A stretch of DNA of 52,569 bases from Verrucomicrobiota bacterium (GCA_003218375.1 QHNH01000032.1:1-52569), one strand, 5' to 3'; positions 18,224 to 26,700 are shown, numbered from the stretch's first letter. Notes: generated by a model not told the origin, from the sequence alone. Numbers and translations are program-made.

Positions 18224-18538
18224 TTACTTCAGCAGCGAAAGCGCGCGCACCATCGAAACGATCGGCCAGGCCGACACGCTGACGATGATGACGAAGCAAA
18301 ATGCTTCCATCAGGTAATCGCGTTTCGTTTCTTCGGCGAGAAATTCACTGCTGAGCTGGCGCAGCGATGGCGAACGCGCGGCCGCCGACCGTTGGGGGCG
18401 GTCGTTTGCTGCGCGGAAATTGCTCGCGGTCGCCTGGTAATGGCAATCGGTAACTGGATGCTTCGGTTGCAATCCGACCGGCATTTCCTTGCCGCGATGG
18501 GATCGACGTTCTTGTGAGATTTGAGATAGAGGTTTCAT
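18224..18538 (-). CDS. Small protein with one C-terminal membrane helix
   Basis: A 104-residue frame whose last 37 residues (EETKRDYLMEAFCFVIIVSVSAWPIVSMVRALSLLK) contain one strong hydrophobic helix. The first 60 residues are basic and low in clear features, so translation may begin later, at the Met of MPVGLQPKH. No homologue comes to mind. It lies 61 bases upstream of the M2 peptidase on the same strand. The amphipathic linker before the helix argues for a real small membrane protein, but coding status is moderately certain only. Confidence 0.5.
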   Translation of the reverse strand: MKPLSQISQERRSHRGKEMPVGLQPKHPVTDCHYQATASNFRAANDRPQRSAAARSPSLRQLSSEFLAEETKRDYLMEAFCFVIIVSVSAWPIVSMVRALSLLK

Positions 18539-18674
18539 ATAAGTATGGGCAGTGTTCGAGCACTACGAAATTGGTGAGCTGCGGCAGGCATGTCATGCCT
18601 GGCAGCGGGTTTTAATCTGAAGCTCCTCGAAGAACTTCAGGTGCGGCGATCTCGCCGGAGGAATGCTGACTTTA

Positions 18675-18863
18675 CTAAACGATAGGCTGTAACTGCGGAA
18701 GAGTGTCAGACGCCTTGGTCGAAGCTGGTCTGGACATACTTAACGCCCTTAAGTATTCCATTCTCTGCTTTTCTGTCAAAAACCGCGCGAGCGGGCCAGG
18801 CATAACTTCCTCTGCCCTGATGGGTTGCGCTGGTATAAATAATTTCACGACGGGATCAGCCAT
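18675..18863 (-). CDS. Small 62-residue protein downstream of the methyltransferase
   Basis: ATG at 18863 opens a 62-codon frame that overlaps the last 19 bases of the methyltransferase gene. The product starts MADPVVKLFIPAQPIRAEE and includes GPLARFLTEKQRMEYLRAL, a likely amphipathic helix. Composition is unlike the arginine-rich shadow frames around it. There is no recognised domain. The overlap suggests coupled translation at the end of the amt-porin-permease-methyltransferase series. Confidence 0.4.
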   Translation of the reverse strand: MADPVVKLFIPAQPIRAEEVMPGPLARFLTEKQRMEYLRALSMSRPASTKASDTLPQLQPIV

Positions 18864-19510
18864 CGTCCGATCCAGGTTCCCCATCCATAGAATCCCAGCG
18901 GCAGCAATCGCCCTTGCCCGGTCAGTTCGTCCACTTGCGCGCGTGTGGGTCCGGCTTTGTTGGTCGCGCTGATGTAATCGTCGATCACCATCCAACAGCC
19001 GTCGGCGAGGCGATCGCCGTAGCAATCGAGGTCGCGCCGGACATTGGCGTCCGCGTCGAAAATGAAGAGGCCAATTTCGGCGGGGCCGAATCGTTCTTTC
19101 ACGGTCGCGATGGTTGTCTCGTCGAACGACGAGCCGTTGATGAGCGTGACGCTTTCGAGCAAACCGGCGCGCGCGATGTGTTTCCTGAGGTCCTTAAAGA
19201 TGTCCTTGCTGGAGAGGCGATGATCTTTCAAGCGACCTCCCGGCTCGATACTCACGAACTTCTTTTCGATACCGGAAGCGCGCACCCCCAGGCCGGCGGC
19301 CACCGTCGATGCGCCCAGGAACGAGCCGATCTCGAGAATGCCTCCCTCGCATCCCTTCGCCATGTGATAGATGAGCACGAGCACATCGATATCGAGCATC
19401 GAATAATCGGCCGCTTTCATAAGCTGATGATGCAACGGCTTGTCGTAGCGGTACTCGATCAGCCGCTGCATCAACTCGAAACACTCCGCGATTTGGTCGC
19501 GAGAATTCAC
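18845..19510 (-). CDS. Class I SAM-dependent methyltransferase
   Basis: About 221 residues from the GTG at 19510; an upstream ATG at 19588 would overlap the preceding gene by 68 bases and is less likely. The Methyltransf_24-type fold is shown by GGILEIGSFLGAST (SAM loop), KFVSIEPGG (acidic strand-2 end), FIFDADANVRRDLD, and WMVIDDYI. Such enzymes methylate small molecules or glycans near glycosylation genes; the substrate is unknown. It begins 11 bases after the permease-UspA stop, so it is probably the fourth gene of the amt-porin-permease operon. Confidence 0.82.
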   Translation of the reverse strand: MNSRDQIAECFELMQRLIEYRYDKPLHHQLMKAADYSMLDIDVLVLIYHMAKGCEGGILEIGSFLGASTVAAGLGVRASGIEKKFVSIEPGGRLKDHRLSSKDIFKDLRKHIARAGLLESVTLINGSSFDETTIATVKERFGPAEIGLFIFDADANVRRDLDCYGDRLADGCWMVIDDYISATNKAGPTRAQVDELTGQGRLLPLGFYGWGTWIGRWLIPS

Positions 19511-19520
19511 GCGCTGCCAT

Positions 19521-21419
19521 CTAACCAAAGATAACGAGACGAATCGAGTCCGGCAGTTGTTGGGCCACACTGGTGACAACACTGCCACCGAGGAGTTTTG
19601 CCATCGCCGTGCGTTGCGAGGCGCCGATGATGAGGTAATCGACCCCGAGCGTCGCGGAGAGATCGAGAATCGTCGAGGCCGCGTCCTCGCTCACCGCATA
19701 GACCGGCAGGACCGGAATATCGCGCTCCGCCCCGAGCTTCATCGTCAACGACATGATGGCGGTCGCCTCCGGATCGTCCTGCCATTTCGCGCGCCCGACA
19801 GCGGTAGGACCGCCGGTGAAGTAAACCGAGATTTCTTTCACGTAGAGAACACAGAGCGTGGCTTTGCGCAGTTGCGCTTCCTCGAGGGCAAAGGCCAGCG
19901 CCGGCGTGACCCCGCGCGCGGCCACCATGATTTTCTGTCCTTCCTCGAGGCGCGGTTCCATCGTCGCCACGAGGTCCGGCGACACCATTGCCGCCACTTG
20001 ATGCGTAACGGTCATGGTGGTCAATCCCTGGCGTTTCTGGGTGTAAGCCCGCAAGGCCAGCCCCCCGAGAAGGACGAACACGACGAATCGGAGCGCGTCT
20101 GGCTTTGTCGATGCCAAAGTGATCTCGACGAGGGCGAGGATTGCAAATGTAGTGCCGAACAATGCGCGATCGTACCACGTGAAACCGATCCCGCGGTTGA
20201 ACGTGCACGATCCCAGGTTCACCGTGATGGCGCCGACCACACCAATGGCATAAAGGCCGGCCAACGATTCGAAGCTCGTTGCCGTGAGCAGGACAATGCA
20301 AGGCAGCCCCACCGCGATCGCGAGTGGGAAAAGAGGCACGCCATGTTTGTTCAGCCGCTTGAATTGCCGCGGCATTTCGCGATCGCGCGCCGTCATAAAG
20401 AGTAACCCAACCATGGCTACGATCGCGGTGTTGGCAGCGCTCAAAAGCAGGAGCAGAAAAACAATCCCAACGAGCCACCCGAAAACCATTCCAAAACCTG
20501 CGCCGAACGTGGCGGCTCCAAATTGCTCACCCATGAACCGCAGCATGTCCTCGTTCCGATGCCCCATGACTGCGGCGATTTGATCGTGGTGCATGGGCCC
20601 GATGCTCTTTTGCAACACGGCCGGCAGCGAAAGCATCGCCCAGCCGAGCAACGCCGTGCCGACCACCACTTCTATCGCCACCGGCGTAATCGCTTTGAGC
20701 GATTCCTTGCGGACCTTCGGTTTGTCGGGAGTCGATCCCGGATCGAGCTTCATCACTCCGGTGAGGTTGGCGATTGCCTCCACTCCCGAGAGCGCAAGGA
20801 TCACGCCGACAAACTGCACCCAAAGCTGTCCGAAACTCTCGTGACGCGGCTCGAGAAAGTGCGTCGTCAAATGAGGAGCCGATAGACCAACCAGGACGAT
20901 TACCACCACGACCGTTGGCAGGGCGAGCGCCACCGCGAGAGTCCCTGAATGCTTCGGTCCAAACCAATTGATGAAGCCCAGAAAAAGAAGCACTCCGATG
21001 GTGGTGAACGCAATGTGGTCCTTGAGGAACTTGAGCCACATCACGTGCTCCGCGCCGGAGATCACATAAGTGAGAGCAGACCAGCCGCTCAGCGCCGCGG
21101 TCACCGTAAGATCGGCCACAAGAAGCAACGCTCCCACCACCGCAAGCAATCGCCCCTGCGATTTCGCGGCTGAGTAAACTCCGCCACCATCCGGGAAATA
21201 GCGGCAGATAACCGCATAGTTGATTCCGACGACGCCCGTCAGCGCACAGACCGCGAGGATGATCGGGAGCGACGAAAATCCGGCGGCGACAAAGGCCAGC
21301 CCAATGACGTAGGCCTTGCTCGTCCCCCAATCGCCATAGAGCAACGCGGCGGCGCGTTTCCAATCGACATTACGCGGACGGTGCGCGGCCGCTGTCTCAG
21401 TCAGGATTAGATCTGCCAT
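19521..21419 (-). CDS. KimA-like APC permease fused to a universal-stress domain
   Basis: A 632-residue protein. Residues 20-470 form about 12 membrane helices of the amino acid-polyamine-cation superfamily, with LLYGDWGTSKAYVIG in the first helix, FPDGGGVYSAAKS, LSGVEAIANLTGVM, and SAANTAIVAMVGLLFMTARDREMPRQFKRL. Residues about 490-632 are a UspA-like cytoplasmic domain (VDYLIIGASQRTAMAKLLGGSV). This layout, including AANT followed by ARDxxMPR, matches the Bacillus potassium importer KimA, whose C-terminal domain binds c-di-AMP. Potassium import is therefore a good hypothesis; amino-acid transport remains possible. No riboswitch is seen in the 95 bases upstream. It follows the porin gene on the same strand. 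Confidence 0.88.
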   Translation of the reverse strand: MADLILTETAAAHRPRNVDWKRAAALLYGDWGTSKAYVIGLAFVAAGFSSLPIILAVCALTGVVGINYAVICRYFPDGGGVYSAAKSQGRLLAVVGALLLVADLTVTAALSGWSALTYVISGAEHVMWLKFLKDHIAFTTIGVLLFLGFINWFGPKHSGTLAVALALPTVVVVIVLVGLSAPHLTTHFLEPRHESFGQLWVQFVGVILALSGVEAIANLTGVMKLDPGSTPDKPKVRKESLKAITPVAIEVVVGTALLGWAMLSLPAVLQKSIGPMHHDQIAAVMGHRNEDMLRFMGEQFGAATFGAGFGMVFGWLVGIVFLLLLLSAANTAIVAMVGLLFMTARDREMPRQFKRLNKHGVPLFPLAIAVGLPCIVLLTATSFESLAGLYAIGVVGAITVNLGSCTFNRGIGFTWYDRALFGTTFAILALVEITLASTKPDALRFVVFVLLGGLALRAYTQKRQGLTTMTVTHQVAAMVSPDLVATMEPRLEEGQKIMVAARGVTPALAFALEEAQLRKATLCVLYVKEISVYFTGGPTAVGRAKWQDDPEATAIMSLTMKLGAERDIPVLPVYAVSEDAASTILDLSATLGVDYLIIGASQRTAMAKLLGGSVVTSVAQQLPDSIRLVIFG

Positions 21420-21514
21420 CGCACGTGAGGGGACTCTCCATCGTGGGCTCAGGCAGGGGCAAGCTCTTTCTCAAAAACCGCCGGGACTTTCCCGAATTCA
21501 ATCGAGCGGCTGCG

Positions 21515-22762
21515 CTAAAACCCAAGAATGACATCGATCGCCGCCGTAAACATGGTGTCGTCGCTCGAGTCGTTGAATGGTCGTGTATCGCTGAAGGAAT
21601 GATCGATCCGCAGCTCGGGGCGAATAGTCAGGCCGGTAAGTGGTTTCGGCACCGGCGGCTTGATGTCGAGCCCGATCGTCAGGGCGCCATATGTGGTCGG
21701 CCCTCCGCCGACGGTGCGCGGATCGATGGTGAACGCACCGCCGAGCGCCCGGATCGGATCGAGGGGATCGGCAAATTGGGCGGCATAGAAGCCTTTGTCG
21801 TCGCGCCAGATTTCGCCCCGAATCTTGGCCGTGATCTTGTCGTTAATCACGTAGGTGAAATACTGCGCCGCGCCATAGGCGCTGGCGTCCGCGCCGTCAT
21901 CGTGGGTGTAGTTGAGGTCGGTGATGGAAGTGAGCTTGTCGGTAACCTTCCAGGTCGTTGTCACCGTGTTTAGATAACGAAGGTCGCGATCGTTGCCGGG
22001 TGTTTCGGGACCGATGTGCGTCGCCGCCGAGATGACAAACTTCTCTTCGTTGAAATGCAGTCCAATTCCGCCATGGAAAGCCGGCGCGTCGTTGTTGTCA
22101 TCGATGCTGGTATTCACGCCGCGGGTGACGCCGGCCACGAGGTTGAGCCACTTGGTTGCGTAAAGCGTAAGCAGCGCGCCGGTGTGGTTGAACGGGATCC
22201 CGAAATTAAAAATGTAAGTGTGCGAGTAAAAGGGGTTAGTCCGCGGATCGATCGTTTCCGCTCCTTCCAGGGTCACGAACTTCCCGAGTTTCAGATCCAG
22301 GCCGCCTTCCGTGAACACAGGAAAGTGCAGGCTCAGGTACGCTTCCGGAATGTCCGCCTGATAGGAGCCGTTTCCCGCCCAGTGATTGCGCATCCCGAGC
22401 GAATGGATGAAACGTGCGTCCGTGCCGAAGAGAAATTGCAATTTGAATCCCCAATCGAAACCAAGCTTCGGATCGAGCACGCGTTCCCCGGTGATCACCG
22501 CCTGGTTCAGCACGAACTCGTTGCTCCGGTCGTCAAAAAGCCGGCCGAAGTTCTGGTTGTCTTTCGGAGCGTCGGCGTTGCCGGTAAAGCCGGTCTCGAT
22601 CCAGCCGTAAATGGAAAGGCGCGACTTGGCTTCTTCTTTTTCAACGAACTTCTTCTGGGCGTCTTCCTCCGCAGGGGTGAGGGTTTGCGCATTCATCTCG
22701 CCGGCCGCGAGCGCAATAAAAACGCCGGCGAGAAACGAGGAGAATTTGCGCATCAAGAACAA
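21515..22762 (-). CDS. Outer-membrane beta-barrel porin, OmpL-like (BBP2 type)
   Basis: A 415-residue porin with a signal peptide (MRKFSSFLAGVFIALAAGEMNAQ). A short charged helix (PAEEDAQKKFVEKEEAKSR) precedes the barrel, which opens LSIYGWIETGFTGN and shows alternating strands and tight turns through the end, AAIDVILGF with terminal Phe. This is the putative beta-barrel porin-2 pattern. It starts 23 bases after the ammonium transporter stop, so both are probably in one operon. Together they offer a route for small cations across both membranes; that is inference. Confidence 0.87.
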   Translation of the reverse strand: MFLMRKFSSFLAGVFIALAAGEMNAQTLTPAEEDAQKKFVEKEEAKSRLSIYGWIETGFTGNADAPKDNQNFGRLFDDRSNEFVLNQAVITGERVLDPKLGFDWGFKLQFLFGTDARFIHSLGMRNHWAGNGSYQADIPEAYLSLHFPVFTEGGLDLKLGKFVTLEGAETIDPRTNPFYSHTYIFNFGIPFNHTGALLTLYATKWLNLVAGVTRGVNTSIDDNNDAPAFHGGIGLHFNEEKFVISAATHIGPETPGNDRDLRYLNTVTTTWKVTDKLTSITDLNYTHDDGADASAYGAAQYFTYVINDKITAKIRGEIWRDDKGFYAAQFADPLDPIRALGGAFTIDPRTVGGGPTTYGALTIGLDIKPPVPKPLTGLTIRPELRIDHSFSDTRPFNDSSDDTMFTAAIDVILGF

Positions 22763-22785
22763 AGCAATTCCGCCACGCGCGCCAA

Positions 22786-24066
22786 TCAGAGTGGCTGGAT
22801 CGGCCGGACCACGGCTACATCCACTTCCACATAAGCGGTCTCGCCGTGGATCGCTTCGTCGAGTCCCAATTCCTCGTGCGCATCTTCGACCCGCACCGGA
22901 GTGATCCGGTCAATGAGCCACAGCATCCCGAGGGTAAAGCCGAACGCCCACACCGATGAAAACAGTCCCGCCGCGAGTTGCTTCAAGAAGAAACTGGAGT
23001 CGCCGGCCAGCAATCCGTTCACACCGCCGTTGGCTGCTGGATTCCACGCGGTCGATGCGAACACCCCGAGCAGAATGATGCCGAGAAAACCGCCCACACC
23101 GTGCACGCCCCAGACATCGAGGGCATCATCCCACCGCAGCTTGTTCTTCAACGCGCACGCGTAATAACAAACGACGCCCGCCACGAGCCCGATGATGACC
23201 GCGGTCGTCGGCGAGACGTAACCCGCCGCGGGCGTGATCGTGGCGAGACCGGCCACCGCGCCGGTGAGCAAGCCGAGGAACTTCGGCTTCTTCGAGACGC
23301 GCCAGTCCACGCACATCCAGGCGATCGCCGCGAATGAAGCCGCGATGTCGGTATTGATAAAAGCGACGGCCGTGGTGGAATCGACCCGGAACTCGGAGCC
23401 GGCGTTGAACCCGTACCAACCAAACCAAAGCAAGCCCGTGCCAAGCGCGACGAGCGGAATGCTGTGCGGCCCCCGATCCACGACCTTGCGTTTGCCCACG
23501 TAAAGAATGGAAGCGAGGGCGGCGATTCCGGCGATGTTGTGCACGACGATTCCGCCGGCGAAATCTTTTACGCCCCATTCCGCCAGCATGCCGCCGCCCC
23601 AGACCATGTGGACAAACGGGAAGTAAACCAGGATCAGCCACGCCGTCAGGAAAAGCATGTAAGCCTTGAAGGTGATCCGGTTCGTGAACGCGCCGGTAAT
23701 GAGAGCGGGCGTGATGATGGCGAACATCATCTGATAAGCGCAGAAGACGACCATCGGGATGGTGTCATTCGATGGCGAAGGCGTGGCGAGCGTGATGCCG
23801 CGCAGGCCCGCCCAGTCGAAGTTGCCGATGATTCCAAAAAAATCCGTGCCGCTTTTCTGATCGCCGGAGAAGCACATCGAGAATCCAAAGGCCCACCACA
23901 AGACCGTGGTCCAGCCCATCGAGACGAAGCTCTGCATCATGATGGCCAGCACATTTTTTCGTCCGACGAGTCCGCCGTAGAAAAATGCCAGCCCCGGCGT
24001 CATTAACATCACCAGGCTCGCGCAGAGGAGCATGAAGGCGGTGTTCCCAGTATCGAGATGCAACAT
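22786..24066 (-). CDS. amt: Ammonium transporter Amt
   Basis: A 426-residue Amt/MEP/Rh channel with 11 membrane helices. ATG at 24066 is chosen because a strong GGAGGG lies seven bases upstream; the frame runs on further upstream without coding character. Hallmarks are LAFFYGGLVGRKN, DFAGGIVVHNIAG (the structural Asp and the first pore His) and DVWGVHGVGGFLG (the second pore His). Amt conducts ammonium into the cell and is normally gated by a GlnK protein, but no glnK is adjacent. The porin gene follows after 23 bases. The 354-base divergent spacer upstream is shared with the riboswitch-bearing permease gene. Confidence 0.95.
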   Translation of the reverse strand: MLHLDTGNTAFMLLCASLVMLMTPGLAFFYGGLVGRKNVLAIMMQSFVSMGWTTVLWWAFGFSMCFSGDQKSGTDFFGIIGNFDWAGLRGITLATPSPSNDTIPMVVFCAYQMMFAIITPALITGAFTNRITFKAYMLFLTAWLILVYFPFVHMVWGGGMLAEWGVKDFAGGIVVHNIAGIAALASILYVGKRKVVDRGPHSIPLVALGTGLLWFGWYGFNAGSEFRVDSTTAVAFINTDIAASFAAIAWMCVDWRVSKKPKFLGLLTGAVAGLATITPAAGYVSPTTAVIIGLVAGVVCYYACALKNKLRWDDALDVWGVHGVGGFLGIILLGVFASTAWNPAANGGVNGLLAGDSSFFLKQLAAGLFSSVWAFGFTLGMLWLIDRITPVRVEDAHEELGLDEAIHGETAYVEVDVAVVRPIQPL

Positions 24067-24193
24067 AGTTATCCCTCCGTTAGGCCGCGAGTATTGGCTC
24101 GTTAGGGCGACAGCGTCAAGAAAGTAGACTTCCCCCGGAAAGCAGCCTGCTTGACCGGTGGAACAAGACGCCGGAATATCCTGCCAGTTCTTT

Positions 24194-24336
24194 GTTCTGC
24201 TTAATGGTTCCGCGGGTGCGGGTCCAGCGGGGGACCCAAATTCTAGTCCGGCAACCGCCGGAATGGATCGGGGCGAACGATGCGCGGCATCGAGAGCATT
24301 TAGTGGCTCTAGCCCGACAGCTAACCTCGTCAGCGT
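24194..24336 (+). ncRNA. Probable c-di-AMP (ydaO/yuaA) riboswitch
   Basis: The leader of the permease-UspA gene contains the conserved blocks of the ydaO class in order: gcttaat (24199-24205), gcgggggaccca (24227-24238), ggggcgaa (24270-24277), and cagctaacctcgtcagcg (24318-24335). In Bacillus ydaO the matching blocks are GCTTAAT, GCGGGGGACCCA, and CAGCTAACCTCGTAAGCG. The class senses c-di-AMP and turns genes off at high ligand. The Bacillus gene it controls is kimA, a homologue type of the gene 85 bases downstream. A possible expression-platform stem (cctcg / cgagg) lies near 24382-24396. Boundaries are approximate. Confidence 0.88.
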
Positions 24337-24420
24337 CATTAAAGGGCAGGGAGATCGGGGAATCGACTCCAAGATTGAGGCGCCTCGTCGCGCGAGGGTT
24401 CGCCTAGTTCGAGTAACCAT

Positions 24421-26163
24421 TTGATCGCAACCAACGTTAAGCGACCGCGCAACGTCAACGTTCCGCGCGCGGCCGCGATTTTGTACGGGGACTGGGGGAC
24501 GAGCAAAGCCTATGTCATCGGGCTGGCGTTCGCAGTCGCGGGGTACGCATCGTTTTGGTTGATCGCCGCGATGTGCGTGCTCACGGCGCTCGTCGGGATC
24601 AACTACATGGTCATTTGCCATCTTTACCCGGATGGCGGCGGCGTTTACGCGAGCGTGCGTCATCGCTCGGAAATTCTTTCCATCGTCGGCGCGTTTCTGC
24701 TCATCGCGGATTACCTGGTCACCGCGGCCATCAGCGCGCTCTCCGCGTTCCAATATCTCGGTGTGCCGCATCCGGAAAAATTCGCGGCTGCAGCCATTCT
24801 CGTCATCGGTCTGCTGAATCTGCTCGGTCCGAAACACACCGGCGGTCTCGCGTTTCTGATTTCAGTTCCAACGGCGATCGTCGTCATCACCCTCGGTCTT
24901 TTTAGTCTTCCGCATCTCGGTGAAGCGATGGGGCATTTGCAACCGCTCCATGGCGGTTTCTGGGGAAATTGGGCTGGCTTCGTCGGCATCGTGCTCGCGC
25001 TTTCCGGCGTCGAAGCGATCGCGAATGCCACCGGCGTGATGCGCCTCGATCCCGGCAGCACGGATGCACAACCTTCGGTGCGCAAGACTTCCACGCCCGC
25101 AATTCTCTGGGTGATGATCGAGGTCTGCCTCTTCACCGCGCTGCTTGGCCTCGCCATGCACTCGCTCGGCGGATTGCAGACCGCGAACGGCGACGTGAAC
25201 GCGCCCGGCGCCGAAGGCGTGCGCGACTACATGCTGCGCTACATGGGCAAAACCTTCGTCGGCGGCGCACTCGGTCCGGCGCTCGGCCACGCGATCACGA
25301 TTCAGTTTCTCATGGCGCGAGACCGCGAGCTCCCGAAAATTTTTCAGCGGCTCAACAAATGGGGAGTGCCCAACGCCGGTATGCTGCTCGCCACGCTCGT
25401 TCCGATGGCGCTTGTCATTCTCGTCAAAGACATGGCGGGGCTCGCTGATCTCTATGCGGTCGGAGTCGTCGGCGCCATCGCCACCAATCTGGGCGCGACC
25501 GCCACGGACTGGAAACTCTCGATCAAAAAATGGGAACGGACGCTGATGTTCTGCACCTTCATCGTCATGGCCGCGATCGAGCTGTCGCTCCTCATCGACA
25601 AACCAAACGCGCGCTACTTCGCCGTCACCATCCTCGCCGTCGGATTAATTTTGCGCGGCCTGGTCCAGGAACGCCGGATAAAGAAAGAAGCTCGAATGCC
25701 CGCGCCGCCTCCTCTCCAAATCTCAGCAGCCGGTCCGGAAGCGGCTTCGGATTTCACCACCGCCGAATCGATCCTTTGCGCGATTCGCGGCACCGGCCGC
25801 ACCCTCGACTTCGCCTTGCGCGATGCGCGCGAGACCGGGCGCAGGCTTTATCTTCTCTTTGTGCGTGAGCAACGTTTCATGACCGAGCAGGACACAAAAC
25901 GTAAATGGCAGGAAGACCCGGAAGCCGCCGAAATTTTCGCCGCCGCCAAAGAACAAGCGGGCGATCGTCCGCCACTTTATTGCTATGCCGTGAGCGAATC
26001 CGCCGCCGGTACCATCGTGGACATCGCCGCCACTCTCGGCGCCTCGCGTCTCATTCTTGGCGCACCCAGGCGTCATGGCCTCGTCAATATCCTCCGCGGA
26101 AACGTCGTCCGCGAAGTCTCCGATCTTCTGCCGGAAGAAATCGATCTCATCGTTTACGCATGA
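24421..26163 (+). CDS. KimA-like APC permease-UspA fusion with one helix missing
   Basis: A 580-residue paralogue of the 632-residue fusion at 19521, sharing AILYGDWGTSKAYVIG, LYPDGGGVYASV, ALSGVEAIANATGVM, and a C-terminal UspA domain (LGASRLILGAPRRHG). Around residue 285 the order is GGALGPALGHAITIQFLMARDRE, whereas the paralogue has about 25 more residues there, carrying a complete hydrophobic helix with SAANTAI. The loss is in frame. That helix contributes to substrate pathway and fold in this superfamily, so transport may be lost or altered. The TTG at 24421 is the first usable start; no strong ribosome site is visible. A c-di-AMP riboswitch lies upstream. The stop overlaps the next gene (ATGA). 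Confidence 0.86.
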   Translation: MIATNVKRPRNVNVPRAAAILYGDWGTSKAYVIGLAFAVAGYASFWLIAAMCVLTALVGINYMVICHLYPDGGGVYASVRHRSEILSIVGAFLLIADYLVTAAISALSAFQYLGVPHPEKFAAAAILVIGLLNLLGPKHTGGLAFLISVPTAIVVITLGLFSLPHLGEAMGHLQPLHGGFWGNWAGFVGIVLALSGVEAIANATGVMRLDPGSTDAQPSVRKTSTPAILWVMIEVCLFTALLGLAMHSLGGLQTANGDVNAPGAEGVRDYMLRYMGKTFVGGALGPALGHAITIQFLMARDRELPKIFQRLNKWGVPNAGMLLATLVPMALVILVKDMAGLADLYAVGVVGAIATNLGATATDWKLSIKKWERTLMFCTFIVMAAIELSLLIDKPNARYFAVTILAVGLILRGLVQERRIKKEARMPAPPPLQISAAGPEAASDFTTAESILCAIRGTGRTLDFALRDARETGRRLYLLFVREQRFMTEQDTKRKWQEDPEAAEIFAAAKEQAGDRPPLYCYAVSESAAGTIVDIAATLGASRLILGAPRRHGLVNILRGNVVREVSDLLPEEIDLIVYA

Positions 26164-26573
26164 ACGGCGGCCGCCGTCCCATCGGAATCGTCCTCCTCGC
26201 GATCTTCTTCGGGGCCGGCGCGCTGATCTGTCTGGTAACGATGCTGGCACTTGCCTTTCCGGGCGGAATCCTCGAGCCGATCTGGCGATTGCGGCCCGAC
26301 GCGCGTGCGGAATTTCAGAAACTTGGGAGCTGGTCCATCGCGCTCATGGCAACCGTCGGCACTGCATGCGGTCTCGCCTCGCTTGGTCTCGCCCGACAAA
26401 CCGAATGGGGCCGCCGCCTCGCCATCGGCATTCTCACCGTGAATCTTATTGGCGACACGTTGAATACATTTCTGCGCGACGACTTGCGCACCTTGATCGG
26501 TCTCCCGGTCGGCGGCTTGATGATCTGGTATCTGATCTCGGAGGGACGTGCTTCTGCACGTCCCAAATCATGA
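26160..26573 (+). CDS. Small integral membrane protein, 137 aa
   Basis: ATG at 26160 overlaps the stop of the permease-UspA gene by 4 bases, so it is co-translated and under the same riboswitch. The product has four hydrophobic segments (IGIVLLAIFFGAGALICLVTM; SIALMATVGTACGLASLGLA; LAIGILTVNLIGDTLN; IGLPVGGLMIWYLI). The C-terminal tail SEGRASARPKS is encoded by the left arm of a palindromic repeat beginning at 26537, so the original 3' end was probably replaced. No family is recognised. Confidence 0.75.
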   Translation: MNGGRRPIGIVLLAIFFGAGALICLVTMLALAFPGGILEPIWRLRPDARAEFQKLGSWSIALMATVGTACGLASLGLARQTEWGRRLAIGILTVNLIGDTLNTFLRDDLRTLIGLPVGGLMIWYLISEGRASARPKS

Positions 26574-26626
26574 AGGCGGAGCGGCAATTCAAAAAAGTCG
26601 GACGTGCAGAAGCACGTCCCTCCGAG
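26537..26626. repeat. Paired palindromic repeat overlapping a gene end (family A-related)
   Basis: Arms at 26537-26564 and 26599-26626 are inverted copies matching at 27 of 28 positions, with outer ends ctcggaggga / tccctccgag and an inner palindrome gacgtgc...gcacgtc. The left arm lies inside the coding sequence of the small membrane protein and supplies its last residues. It resembles the elements at 16262 and 27241 in size, spacing (about 28-35 bases) and the agtcgg inner end. Confidence 0.85.
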
Positions 26627-26631
26627 CGAGA

Positions 26632-26679
26632 TCATCCCCGCATCGTCTTCATCCCGATCGAAATGATCCGGTCGCGAGC
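26632..26679 (-). pseudogene. Remnant of an ATP-grasp gene 3' end
   Basis: On the minus strand these 48 bases read DRIISIGMKTMRG then stop, preceded by Ala-Arg. The intact ATP-grasp gene ending at 27377 finishes DRIIGIGMKTVRG and stop. Thirteen residues differ only at Gly/Ser and Val/Met, and 16 bases (cgtcttcatcccgatc on the plus strand) are identical. Nothing homologous continues upstream of it, so only the tail of a second copy survives here, next to a palindromic repeat exactly as in the intact locus. Confidence 0.75.
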
Positions 26680-26700
26680 GAGTCCCAACGGTGACTACCG

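Noticed and set aside
21420-21514. A second c-di-AMP riboswitch before the other permease-UspA fusion
   Set aside because: The 95-base leader has none of the conserved gggggaccc or agctaacctcg blocks.
22786-24837. A single 683-residue reading frame covering amt
   Set aside because: Residues before the ATG at 24066 are arginine/acid-rich, run antisense through the riboswitch and into the divergent gene, and the strong GGAGGG is only at the internal start.
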